The notes beneath the pieces were generated by a model. It saw nothing but the letters and a program-made list of their open reading frames with translations. It searched no databases and was not told where the DNA came from. Position numbers and translations under genes: made by a program. Shown here piece by piece: positions 35,480 through 47,519 of a DNA stretch of 64,000 nucleotides; position 1 is the stretch's first letter; each line of letters starts with the position of its first letter. Source of the stretch: Dysidea avara (lineage: Eukaryota; Porifera; Demospongiae; Dictyoceratida; Dysideidae); NCBI RefSeq assembly GCF_963678975.1, contig NC_089280.1, forward strand, positions 2,245,001 to 2,309,000. The letters are read 5' to 3'.

Positions 35480-35799
35480 CTGTAACAGGCAGGACACTGG
35501 ACTGACACACTGACAGACTAATGTACAGGTGACACACACATAACATAATTGTAAGGCCCGACACACTGACAGACTAACATACACATAAACATATAGACAC
35601 ATGGTACACTCTATAGTATGTTCATGTTGGGTTGATACCTTTCATGAACAATGGTGTGTGATACATATCCATATATCACGATATTGATATCATGATCATT
35701 TTGATTGTGCAATCACGGAATGTGAAGGTCAGGTTTTGTGCATTTAATTAAACAGTATAGCTTAGTTGTTTACCAGTTTCCTAGAGTGTTTACGTTTGT

Positions 35800-35985
35800 C
35801 ACAAGTACACAAAATAAATTAGAATAAGATGCACAGTAGGGATATAACACTTCTTATTGTTTTACTGTGATTTAATATTGTGCACTACTCCAACTTGTTT
35901 CAGTACTTTTTATTGATGTGCTATGGCCCCTACTCTAGTTGAAAATTCCAATTTTTAAAATGTACTTGTTTGTTAACTTTTTTGT
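35800..35985. mobile_element. MITE family P1, half copy
   Basis: Only the right arm of the palindromic element is complete: GATATAACACTTCTTATTGT through CTACTCTAGTTGAAAATTCC. The LINE remnant begins directly after it. Confidence 0.75.
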
Positions 35986-35995
35986 AAAATATAAT

Positions 35996-37330
35996 GATCC
36001 CACCCATATCAATAATTACCGACCAATATCCCTACACTTCAAAAGTGCTGGAGCGACTACTGTGTGATAAAATTATTGGACAATGTTACCAGTAAAATCA
36101 ACCCAGCTCAGTTTGTATTTATTCAGAATCATTCATCAGTTCAGCAACTTTACTCCTGTCTGATATTTTCACCTCTCGTCATCAATTGGATCTTATTTAC
36201 TTAGATATCACCAAAGCTTTTGATTCAGTTTCTCACTCACATCTTCTTCGCAAACCTATTACATTTAACATTGGCAGTGAGCTTTGGGCATGGTTTCTGG
36301 CATATGTAACAAACAGATCTCAATTTGTATCAATCAATGGTTGTAATTCCCATCTTCTTACTGTAGAATCAGGAGTACCTCAAGGTAGTATTCTTGAACC
36401 TCTCTTATTCATTATTTACATGAATGATATCCCCTGTGCAGTTGAGCTTGTTTGTTTGCAAATGACACAAAATGCTTTAGACACATTAAAGTACCTAGTG
36501 ATATGTAGCTTCTACAACACGATCAAAATTACTTGTCAAGTTGGAGCACAACGTCCCTTCTATCATTTCATTCCTCCAAAAGTACTCATCACTCATTTAA
36601 ATGTAAATTTACAACTTATTATAGCATCAATGGCAATCCTATAAACTCCTCCCATTTACACAAAGTGTGTTTTGATCAGTGATAATCTTAATTAGAATGA
36701 ACATCATGACTACATCCTAAAGAAAGCTTATAAGACCCTGGGACTTGTTTGAAGAACTTTTAGTAAAACCATTGTTCCATCAGTTACAGTCAGGCTATAT
36801 AGATCCTTAGTTAGGTCACAGCTTATGTATTGTGCACCTGTATAGTGACCTTACCTTTTGAAGGACATCTCTAAAATCGAACAGCTCCAACGTAGGTCAA
36901 CCAAATACATTTTACATGACTTCACCTCAGATTACAAAACACGGCTAATTTACTTCCCTTAATGTATACCTTTGAAATATCAGATATAATGTTTTTCATC
37001 AACTGTCTGAAAAATCCAACCCCAAGCCTTGACATCAATTCTTACGTATCTTTCTCCCAGAGTATTACGAGATCTAACTCAATCAAGCTACACCATAACA
37101 TATCCTTTAACAACAGAGAGCGTCATTTTTATTTTAATTGAATTTGTCGACTTTGGAACTCCCCGCCAATCATCAATATCAGTTTATCTGCAAACACTAT
37201 TAAAAGATGATTAAAAACTTTTCTTTGGAATCATTTTATCACACACCTCAGTTTCAATGACCCACATAAATTCCATTACCTTTGTCCTTGTGGTAGTTGT
37301 GTCAACAGTCAACCTGTCATGAACTTTTGA
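35996..37330 (+). pseudogene. LINE reverse transcriptase remnant (CR1/jockey-like)
   Basis: Translations in several frames give INNYRPIS, then LDITKAFDSVSHSHLL, SGVPQGSILEPLLFIIYMND (36370-36435), and further on LYRSLVRSQLMYCAPV and LLKDISKIEQLQRRSTKYIL. These are reverse-transcriptase blocks and the C-terminal region of CR1/jockey-like non-LTR retrotransposons. The FADD-type catalytic block is lost (LQMTQ after an internal change) and stops and frameshifts are frequent, so it is dead. The upstream endonuclease domain is absent. Confidence 0.85.
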
Positions 37331-37355
37331 TTACCTGTAGCTATATTAGTAACTT

Positions 37356-40121
37356 ACTAGTGGTACCCGCGCAAAATGCGCGTGATACTAAGACAATTGT
37401 TACGTCCTATTGTGTGAATACACTTAAAATTGAACATTACTAATGATCAAGGAGTAATCACATCATTCCATACCAACAAAGACATGATTACACATAGCTA
37501 CTGATGTGCATACATAATTTCCTCAATTGTGTGTGGCACTAACATCTAGTTATAATGTCGGTGGCCTTGTACACTGGAATTTCTGCACATCTGTACAGTA
37601 CTCATGCAGAACACAGATCTTATGAAGGTGGCGTATCAAGATGTGTCCCATTACAACCATGCACATACATGAAAAAGATTAGTTTTGAATGGCAGGGATG
37701 TACTCAACTTTGATGATGTTGCATGAACTAACAAAAGTCTTTGAGTGTGGTATGAGGATCAATTTACCAATAGTTGGTGCATCACCACAATGAGCTATGT
37801 TCTAATTCAACTTGCATTTGGCACATTCATTTTGTATATTTATGTAGTCAATTTGAGTAATTGTAGTTTTATTTCTACATCCTAGTCATGGTAGTGTAAT
37901 GTTTACTTATCGCATGACCAAGTGTGTATGAAGTACAGTATTGAGTATGGGTATTCAAGTTTATCAGCTGTACTGAGCAAGGTCAACACAACCACGTGGA
38001 TTTGGATAGAGAAAAGTTCTTTTGTTGCTTTCTGAATCAAGGTGCATTACCAAGATGAATCCTTCATATGAAGAGTGGTTACTCTAGAGAGGTTGAGAGA
38101 GAGATTGACTGATTGATTGTTGGCCAATTGGTAGAGAGGTTGTGTGTGTTCTATTAGGGTAGTTCAATGGAGATAAGTAATGGAGCTTCTAGAAGTTTCA
38201 GCTGTCCCTGTGGAGTTACCAAGGATCTTATGTCTCCCTACACATTGAAGACTGCAACAGTCACTTCATGATGTTGTCCATGATTCGTAGCCTGGTAAGG
38301 TAGATATATGTTTTATTAGAGTATTTGAACGTAATCTTACGTTCTTCATCTCTCATAATGCTAATCTTCCTTGTGTAGTCTGTTAGGTAGCCTGATTGGA
38401 GTGATCATAGCTCGTTAAATTGCCACCCCTAATACGGCAGAGTGTGTATTCCTGGCAAGTCTTCCCTATGTAGACTGTCAAGTAGCACGATCATAGCTCG
38501 TAGACTTGCCACACCCACTACGAAACTCTCCTTTTATACTCGTGGGCGTGATATTAAAAAAAATTTTTAGTTGCCGGATGATAGCGTACACACCAGATCA
38601 CATGATCAAATTAGCTGATGTGATTGGTTAAATCATGAAAAAGTGATTGATCCTATTTCATTGTAAGCTTTTAGACCAATACGTCATCTGATTTTCTATT
38701 GGCAACGCGTGTGTATACCGGAACGCCGTACACGCGTATCGTAAACTTATAATGGCCATTGACAGTGATAAGTATCTCGCAACCAAGGTTAGCACGTAAT
38801 GACAGACACGAAAACCACCTTATGACACATTGTTTTGGACGGGTAGTTGGTCTAGCGAGTTTGAAGCTAATCGGGGGAAAAACCAGGGAGGAGTTTTTGT
38901 TTAAAAATTTTATGGCCTCGATTTTCTGTTCGGGCTACTTGACAGTCTACAGAGGGAAGATTCGCCGTGAATACACACTGCTGTGCTGTCTACTACAAGG
39001 ATAGAGAAGTGTCAGCTACTGCGACACGAATATAAGCAGGTCAGGGACTACAGACAGACCTAAAACGTAGGATTACCAGCAACACCACTGTAAGGGAGAA
39101 GGAAACAATCGTAGTAGGGGTGTCAATTTAACGAGCTAATCACTCCAATCAGGCTACCTAACAGACTACACAAGGAAGATTCGCCATTATGATAGATGAA
39201 GAACGGAAGATTACTACGTTCAACTACTCTAATAAAACATACGTTTATCTCACCAGGATACGAATCGTGGACAACATCATGAAGTGACTGTTGCAGTCTT
39301 CAATGTGTAGGGAGACATATGATACGTTTTCACTCCTTGGTAACTCCACAGGGACAGCTGAAACTTCTAGAAGCTCCGTTGAACTACCCTAATAGAACAT
39401 ACATCGCGATATCTATACCCTAATAGAACACCCACAACCTCTCTACCAACAGTCAATCTCTCTCTCAACCTCTCTAGATTAACAACTCTTCTCTATCCAA
39501 ATCCACATGGTTGTGTTGACCTTGCTCAGTACAGCTGATAAACTTGAATACCCATACCCAATACTGTACTGCATAAATGCTTGGTCATGCGATAAGTAAA
39601 CATTACAATACCATGATAGGATGTAGAAATGGAACTACAATTCAGTTACTCAAATTGACTACATAAATATACAAAATGAATGTAACAAATGCAAGTTGAA
39701 TTAGAACATAGCTCATTGTGGTGATGCACCGACTATTGGTAAATTGATCCTCATACCACACTCAAAGACTTTATGTTAGTTCATGCAACTTCATCAAAAT
39801 GAAGTTGAGTACATCCCTGCCATTCAAAACTAATCTTTTTCATGTATGTGCATGGTTGTAATGGGACACATCTTGATACGCCACCTTCACGAGAACTGTG
39901 TTCTGCATGAGTACTGTACAGATGTGCAGAAATTCCAGTGCACAAGGCCACCAACATAACACACAATTGAGGAAATTATGTATGCACATCAGTAGCTATG
40001 CGTAATCATGTCTTTGTTGGTATTTAATGATGTGAAGTAATGTTCAAATTCAAGTGTATGCACACAATAGGACATAACAATTGTCTTAGTATCACGCGCA
40101 TTTTGCGCGGGTACCACTAGT
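37356..40121. mobile_element. Fold-back element FB1, about 1-kb inverted arms
   Basis: Left arm 37356-38430 and right arm 39117-40121 are inverted copies. The outer ends are ACTAGTGGTACCCGCGCAAA and its complement, and pairing continues through GGCAGGGATGTACTCAACTT and AGGTAGCCTGATTGGAGTGA to the inner edge. Arms differ by scattered substitutions and small indels. The middle (38431-39116) is unique apart from a smaller nested inverted pair (TAGACTGTCAAGTAGC at about 38470 against 38938). No transposase recognised. The centre has an ATG at 38752 (MAIDSDKYLATK) followed by a donor-like GTTAGC. Confidence 0.9.
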
Positions 40122-40398
40122 CTAATTTATTTAATAGGCTTATTTGTTGTAATTCTTACGTTAATACCATACCTGTTTCACTTCCCGTACAAAAGTCTCA
40201 ATAGTAGCAGTGAAATTTATCCCGTATTTCACTGACAGCAGTGAAAAAGTTGTTATTGCAATTTCATTGGCTAGAATTTATGTTAACAATGTAGTGCCAA
40301 TTAGTGTTGACGCGTGTTTAGTACATAGTGACAAATTGCGTACATAGCAATGCTAATGCACAGCATGCGTATATGCAGCGAGTATGGTATTAACTGGG

Positions 40399-40556
40399 AA
40401 TAGCATGGGTAGCAGTGAAATTTGGGATAAATACCACTCTTGTTGTATTGGAAATGGTAAATTTCCAACACTCGGCTTCGCCTCGTGAAATTTATCCCCA
40501 TTTACAATACAACACTCGTGATATTTATCCCAAATTTCACTGCTACCCATGCTATT
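40399..40556. repeat. 158-bp imperfect palindrome
   Basis: The left arm starts AATAGCATGGGTAGCAGTGA and the right arm ends with its complement, with arms of about 60 bp around a loop containing CGGCTTCGCC. A partial version of the arm (GTAGCAGTGAAATTTATCCC) occurs 200 bp upstream at 40206. Confidence 0.85.
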
Positions 40557-40744
40557 ACTAGTACAAATAGAACTAATTTTAATTATAATTACTTTTGTTT
40601 TTGGGCACTGGTACAGGATGCCAGTGTGCCATCAGTGTATTATCAAATCAATTATTTGTCACTATAATATATACATGCACACCCCTCTGTATATTTTTGC
40701 ACTGAAAAGCTTTAATAAATAAATAAATAAATAATAATTATTAT

Positions 40745-41375
40745 TATTATGACTGGTGAACCCCATGCATACCGCATAAAAAGAAAGAAATGGCACCGTG
40801 TACCCCAGCTATCAATTATCATCTGAAAAGTGAAGTATCCATTACACTTTGTTGTCAGCTATGTTCAATCCATCACACAGCAGTACGAATCAAGAACTGT
40901 TTAAAAAGTACCTCTGCAATCAAAGTAGCCACTATGAAAAATACGGACAATTTCTGTTACGAAGGGAAGCCATTGCCAAATTGCCACCTTTCGCTGTCAG
41001 CAAAGATGAATGGGACACAAAGAAGGACACTGGTAAGTCCATGAAGAATGCATTGTACGTACTGCAGCATGCCAAAAGGCACGTGTACGGCTGAAGTGAC
41101 GTCAAAAAGTGAAAAAATCAAGCCTGCACCCTTAGCTGTTATCGAGTTACGCTTGTCTGAAGGCATCAGCCAGTAGTCACTAGAAAATTCTGTTTATTAT
41201 TATAAGTATTTCATAGCAACTTGTTGAAAGCATTTTGGGTCAATCTGAAGGCTTGTTTTTGTTTGGGCTTAGTTTTACCTAACCAATACTGCTTCATCGT
41301 TGTCAGGGAAAGTGAGGCTGGTTTTCGGGAGATATTTTTCATGGGCCACGCCCAACCCATTGTGGTCCCTACTAT
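40745..41375 (+). repeat. Dispersed repeat family B, copy 2
   Basis: ATTATGACTGGTGAACCCC at the start and TTACCTAACCAATACTGCTT near the end correspond to copy 1 at 1310. The copies share most of their length with indels. Confidence 0.8.
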
Positions 41376-41578
41376 GATATAACAGTGGAGCAATAGCTGG
41401 TACACTAAACAATGGAAAATTATCAACTGCCCACACATTTAATATGAAAGTCATTAAAACGTGTAGCTGGGTTGCTTATTGAAAATTATATTAGCAGCCA
41501 ACACATTCAATAGCACTAAGGCAATATTGTACCATATTGTGTATCATATCAGTGACTACACTGTTGTTAGACACAGAT

Positions 41579-41683
41579 ACTGTATAGTCTAAATATTTCG
41601 AGGATAAAATTTTTACTGCTAACCCCCCAATACCACAATATCAGTGAAAATTTCCCCCACAAATAGTTAGGCTATATGGTACG
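41579..41683. mobile_element. MITE family P2, internally deleted copy
   Basis: Begins TACTGTATAGTCTAAATATT and ends AGTTAGGCTATATGGTA. Only about 105 bp against about 190 for full copies. Confidence 0.7.
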
Positions 41684-43677
41684 CTATTTCAGGTGTATAG
41701 CATATCACTGATCATGAAGAACTGGAATTTTCCAGCCAAAAAAACATCACTCTAAAACCACCCTCAATTTCCCTTCACGACAACTTGGCAGCATTGATTA
41801 GGCATATATAGCCAAGCCCAAAATGAAAAAAAAATGAAAAAAAACACTAACTGGCTGATTGATGCAAGCATAACTTGACAATATATAAGGCTGCGGGCTT
41901 GATTTCTTCACTGTTTGACATCACTTCACCCCAAAATGTGCCTTTTCACCAACCACAGTATGTACAATACATCATGGACCTGCCTTTGTCCTCCTTTGTG
42001 TTCCAGTTCTTTTCACTGACAACGCAAAGTGTTAATTTGTGATAGCACGATGCAGCTTCCCTGCGGCTGTGTTGGCTATTATGCTCATCACCCATATTTT
42101 CTGTAGCGACTGGATTGATTGAATATAGATGCTTCTCGTACTGTGCTTAGCTAGTAACACTGTGCAACTGGCTGAAAACAAAGCGCAATGGCCAACTCCC
42201 TTTCTGTAATTATAATGGGGCACGTGTACTGACGCAAAATTACTTCTATGGCATTCCTGGCACCATTATTTCTTTTAATGTGGTTCATTTGGCTATTAAA
42301 AAGTAAACAAACAAGTAGAAGGAAAACAAGTTGATGTTGTGCTACTTCTAAAGACCAGGTGCCATGCAGCTAGCTAACTCATCTGGAATTAACCAACTAT
42401 ATGGTATTACTATTTTAATATTGTAATCAATAGGTTGGTTTATGATTATGCAATAATACGTAATCATTTATTTAAAGTCTCCAGTTCTTGTTAGGTTAGG
42501 TAATCCAAAGGCTGCAGCACATGTTGCTGTCAGACCTTCAGTGCTGGTCACTGTAAAGTGCTAATAACAATAACAATAATTAATTAATTGTAATCTCAGA
42601 TTTCGTAATTCATGAAATTTTCGTAATTCCGTTGCTATGTACTGCTAAGGTAGCGCTTGTTAAACAAACTGCTATTAACAACATATTACACACAGAAGTA
42701 TCTTCTAAACTGTTTTATAGTTTTACAATCGTGTCTATTCCCACAAATTCTCTCAACATAGCCTCAAAGCTGCTCTTCATTTTTGTTCGCGTACGTAGGA
42801 GATACGCCCCCTTTCCAACTCGAAGGGATAGGCTGTCTACGAGGCCTGCACAGTTGTTTGACGCCTGTAAAACCTGAAGGGAAGGTAATTCACAAGGTCT
42901 GTGAAGAGTCGCCACACCCATATTTCAGACCGCTGAAAAGAAACCACTTCAGAGCAAAGTTTACTTGTGCAAAAGTTTAATACAGACTTCATTTCACTTC
43001 TTACATAAAAGATGCTTTTACCATTTAATGATTTTGCTCACGTGGGTGCGTACGGACAAACATACGTAGATAGGTAGACACAAGTCCTGAATGCTAGAAA
43101 GACCAGACCCTATTTTTGGGGTGCTTATAAGCACCTAAATAAGGTCAGCGGCGCCAGACTAACCAATACCATCATATTGTCATGAGAGGAAGGAGCTTTT
43201 GGGTGATATTTTATCATGGGCTATATGCCCAAACTTTCTACTATATACAGTACTACTATCTCACTGTATGATACAGAGTTGTAAACTTCAACCTTGAGAT
43301 TATATGTACATTGTTGATATAAAAATTATTCAAGTAACAATGTACAATTAATTTATTAATTAAATACTAATTACTATCAGACACACCACTGGTTGACCAG
43401 GTGTAATATCATAGTAACCAGTATGGTCATCACCATGGTTACCATCACGGTTACCACAGAGAACACAATATCATTTAACTGATTAAAATGATATTACCAC
43501 ATCACCATGGTAACATGATGACTATCACACTGTATACCCCTGGACAACACTATTAACAAATCCTCCACACAAACTATTAACACAAAATACCTCATAATAA
43601 GGACTGGTCCCTCCGTTTTTACCTCTGAAAGAGGATTGGTCATAGAGAGGTGTCCGTTACAGTCCATACAATACACT
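41684..43677. other. Spacer without a recognised gene
   Basis: Holds a reverse family B fragment (41700-41830) and a relative of the 14222 element near 42505-42585. Open frames at 42632-42980 show no recognisable domain. If the ANKS3-like gene continues to 35 kb, its SAM-domain exons should be in this stretch, but I could not find them. Confidence 0.4.
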
Positions 43678-44167
43678 AGTCTGGTGGTGCCTGCCTCTTC
43701 ACATAGAGTAAGGGTCTGGTCATTCTAACATTCAAAATTTGTAGCATGTTACCAAAAAAAGGTAAGATTGCATTGTTGGTAACTACTAAACAGTTGTGAC
43801 GTCTGTTACCATATACTGTAGAGTTACACAATGTGTGAAAGACTTTGTTATGAAGTTTTGTGAAGATGTGATATGATTGAGGCTGGTTGTAGTCACCAAT
43901 AGGATGTTCTTTAAAAGAACAAAAGGTGGATGTAGTGAAAGAGCCTTGTAGTTAGAATTGATGTACCCATAAAGCTACCTAATCAATATGGATAGAATCT
44001 CGGTTATGTTAGCAGCCTTTCGTTAATCTCTCATTTACTTTGTGGCTGTTAGACGTGTCATTATTGTGACATCATTGTTTAATTCCATTCCATTGTTATA
44101 ACTAAGTAATGTTAGAGTGACCAGCCACTTCCTCTTTATGCGAAAAGAGGCAGGCGCTGCCTGACTA
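43678..44167. mobile_element. Inverted-repeat element (family P3), copy 2
   Basis: Inverted ends AGTCTGGTGGTGCCTGCCTC and GAGGCAGGCGCTGCCTGACT, with pairing extending to AGAATGACCAGACC-type sequence and about 490 bp overall. Related to 6413-6696. Confidence 0.75.
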
Positions 44168-44221
44168 CCGATACACAGAGGTCACGGTTACACATACAGG
44201 GGGCAACAGTTACAGACTCAC

Positions 44222-44753
44222 ATAAGCTATCAACAATTCCACGATTATCTTGTGATGTCCGTCCATTGCAGCCTGCATGAGAGGGGTCACTTGATCATTG
44301 TCACTAGAAGGGGGAGGATATTGTCACAACACATTAATATGGCTTCCTCACACTACGTGTAGCTACAGCACAACACACACACACGTGGTGGACTCACTTG
44401 TAACAAGTAACACACGGACTCTATACCGGACCCCGCTGAAACCATTAACTGGCTGAGCTTCTTTGTTGAAACCCCCGGTTGAAACACAATAATTATGTTC
44501 GCTCCGCCATCTAGTAGCAACATTACGATAGTATCCCGTCCTACATAGGCGGCGTACATTAGCGGGGTCCAACCGCCTTTGTTCCTCTTGTTAAGGTCCT
44601 CTTTGTTCATTACCGCCTTGTTCACGATCTGGTAGTCTCCAATGGCGTACGCGGTGTGCAGGTCCAGCGGTATTATAGCAATTGATGGATCATTGTAGAG
44701 TTTCTGAGATATCGCCTGTGACTGTCCAACGGCATATCATGATCCGTTGCCAT
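44222..44753 (-). CDS. ANKS3: ANKS3-like ankyrin-repeat protein, N-terminal exons (frame-damaged)
   Basis: ANKS3 is a cilium-associated scaffold with ankyrin repeats and a SAM domain. Exon 1 spans about 44753-44398 and contains IPLDLHTAYAIGDYQIVNKA, then GGWTPLMYAAYVGRDTIVML and ESVCYLLQ before a GTGAGT donor; this matches the family's N-terminus closely. Exon 2 (44303-44222) encodes VTPLMQAAMDGHHKIIVELL, another ankyrin repeat. Problems: the ATG at 44753 is one base out of frame with the ankyrin part, a segment after GGAN reads better in the next frame (VSTGGFNKEAQP), and exon 2 does not continue exon 1 in phase. All lie next to the gap where sequence quality is visibly poor, so these are probably assembly indels, not true decay. 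The rest of the gene was not identified. Confidence 0.75.
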
Positions 44754-44828
44754 CTCCAGCTAAGCGTTTGATTATCTTCTTTAAGTTATTATCTATAAAA
44801 ATATAAGTTATCTTGACACGCCTGTTGA

Positions 44829-45325
44829 GTTTCGATTGTGGGCAGCAGTGTGACGTTTATATGGTTACCCGTGATCGAGTACGTAAGCGGCTGAAGACTA
44901 GACTACAGTGTTTACTATTGATATAAACTAAGGTAGAGCTTGTGTCAGATTTTCCTTTCTCTACTGAATATTCCCTAGTNNNNNNNNNNNNNNNNNNNNN
45001 NNNNNNNNNNNNNNNNNNNNNNNNNNNNNNNNNNNNNNNNNNNNNNNNNNNNNNNNNNNNNNNNNNNNNNNNNNNNNNNNNNNNNNNNNNNNNNNNNNNN
45101 NNNNNNNNNNNNNNNNNNNNNNNNNNNNNNNNNNNNNNNNNNNNNNNNNNNNNNNNNNNNNNNNNNNNNNNNNNNNNNNGTTTCGATTGGGCGCAGTGTG
45201 ACGTTTATATGGTTACCCGTGATCGAGTACGTAAGCGGCTGAAGCATAGACTACAGTGTTACTATTGAGTATAAACTAAGTAGAGCTTTGGTCAGATTTT
45301 CCTTTCTCTACTGAATTTCCCTAGT
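44829..45325. other. Assembly gap of 200 N with the same sequence on both sides
   Basis: N run 44980-45179. The 151 bases before it (44829-44979) and the 146 bases after it (45180-45325) are the same sequence with several single-base insertions/deletions; both run from GTTTCGATTG to CCCTAGT. The gap is therefore most likely an unmerged overlap. No gene can be read across it. Confidence 0.9.
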
Positions 45326-46606
45326 GTATAGCACTATTAGCTCAAGGCTCAACATCATCCTAGACCACAGTCATCATGATGGACATCTACCAGCCAGGGT
45401 CTATGATGATCAATACCAGTTTTGTTGTCATTGTTGATCATGATCAGCCACCTTTGAACCACTATTTGACATAGTCAAGATGAGTCAAGACATGACATCT
45501 ACCACCATTTGTACCCACTCATACAGGATCAATCACTCACATACAATCAAAATCTGAAAGGTACTATATTGTGGTATAACTCTCTTTTGTATGTTATTGT
45601 TGTCATGGGGATACCAAAACTTGTATTGGGTTAGTGTAAGGGGCAGATCCAGAAGGGGGGAGTGGGGGGCACACAGGTAGAGGTCACTCCACAGTGTGCA
45701 AAGCACACTCCACGAAATGTGGAGCATAAGCTTTCTAGGGGGTCTGGGGGTGTGCCCCCCCCCCCCCCCCCCCCCCCCCCAAGGAAATTTTGTGACAATT
45801 TTGACTGAAATTTGTTGATAGTTCAACACTGGAAGATACTGATAAAAAACCAGAATTAGCGTAAAGGCCCTAGGCTGCTCCCTAATGAAATTTTTGAAAA
45901 CATTATGAGATTGAATTTGGTAGCAGTTTTGACTAAAATTTGTAAATACTTATAGAAAATTCAATGCTGGAAGCATGAATGCTACTGAGCTGGTAAGTCT
46001 ATAAAGAAATTTTGAAAAATTGACTTTTGAGACAGATTTTGGTGCTATCTTTTGGCTGAAATTAAGTTGAAATTTTTACAATTAGCGTATGGTCCCCTAC
46101 ACAAGCATCACAAAAATTTACGTATGAATGTCTTTCACAATGAGTGTAAAACAATTAAAGATAACGTATATCTACATAGCCTTGTAGGTTATCAGGAACA
46201 ACAAATTACTTTGAGGTGAAAGGGCTTGTTCCATATTTATGAAAATGAAGGGCAGCTTTTTCTATAAGATAACCCGATAGACACACTAAACAATGAGAAA
46301 ATATCTGTGTGGTTGTTGGTTATGTTTCCCTTAGAAGTGCATAGCAACATAATTCCAAATCACATAATAATTTATGAATTATGAATTACAATATAATGCA
46401 AAACTTTGTAAAAACTGTTGGGCAGAATAACCCATGAACTGTTGAAAAATTGGCGGAAAAAATTTGGCGAATGGGGATGTGTACACATTTGTTGTCGCAC
46501 GTCCACTGTGTGCATTGTAATGAAGTATATTGAAAACAGTCATATTATGTTGACATAATGCATCATGTTTTTGTTAGCCTATTATGGTCAAAATTATGGT
46601 GGAATA
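45326..46606. other. Spacer with a homopolymer-C element
   Basis: A degraded GGGGCAGATCCAGA element at about 45640-45785 ends in GTGTG followed by 26 C (45755-45780). The rest is AT-rich with no gene recognised. Confidence 0.55.
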
Positions 46607-47364
46607 CAGTAGAACCCCTCTAGACGGACACCATTGGGGAAATCAAATCTGTCCTTTATATGGAGGTGTCCTTATTTAAGGGGTTTTCGAAAATTTTAAA
46701 ATAACCAGTTTTAATGCATGAGACTAGACCAAGTGGTGGAGCAAGATGAGTCGTGTTACCATGTGAACCAGATATGAGCAGTTTAATAGCAACAGAAGTG
46801 ATGTTATTGAGCATGGGTTACCTATGGTGTGTGGCCTCTACTACACTATCCAGACAATTAGGCACCACAAAAATTTATTACTCCTATTTGATTAGTTATC
46901 AAGATGGTCGGCTATGTTGCAGATTATGTAGTTTATCATGTAGTGCAGTTTATTCTTAAAGTCAAGCTTAAAGTACACCAGCTACTATTTTCAGAAGAAC
47001 ATTATGATCAACAGCAGTACTTGTATACAAATTCATATGGTTTCTTGCAACTGACTTCAACATTTTGTAGATTAGGCAATACAAAGACAGTGCTTTCTGC
47101 ATTAAATGATGTAGTGTTCGATTGATTGTTGTTACTGGCAATGAACCTTTGTTACTTGTGTCCATGATTAGTAAGGTGTTGTACTGTAGTACTTGCCATA
47201 TCTGGGAATTGTGCAGTGTCCGGTTTGCGGAATAGAGAGGTGTCCACTATTGAGGGGGCATTAATACACGCAGGTATTGGAAGTTGCATTTTGAGACTTT
47301 ATTAATTGTCCGTTATAAAGATGCTGTCCGCATTCAGGGGTGTCCGTTAAGAGGGGTTCCACTG
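46607..47364. mobile_element. Non-autonomous pogo/Tigger-like element
   Basis: TA-flanked ends CAGTAGAACCCCTCTAGACG and, in complement, CAGTGGAACCCCTCTTAACG. About 758 bp. Repeats of GAGGTGTCC occur internally near both ends. The open frames inside are not transposase. Confidence 0.85.
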
Positions 47365-47519
47365 TAGCTGGCACAATTAATAATAGTATATATATATACA
47401 AGGTGACTGGCTGATTAATCAAGGATGAGTTGATGATAGTGAAAGAAGACAACATCTTACTATGTGATTCTTTGAGGAATATTTGAGAGGTGAGGGTATT
47501 CACAATAACATGTTACTAT

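Noticed and set aside
42632-42980. Two open frames of 81 and 65 aa
   Set aside because: No recognisable domain. They do not resemble the SAM domain expected for the ANKS3-like gene.
44942-45268. Open frames across the N run
   Set aside because: They consist mostly of undefined residues from the gap.
46753-47125. Open frames inside the pogo-like element as a transposase
   Set aside because: Too short, with no DDE or helix-turn-helix pattern.
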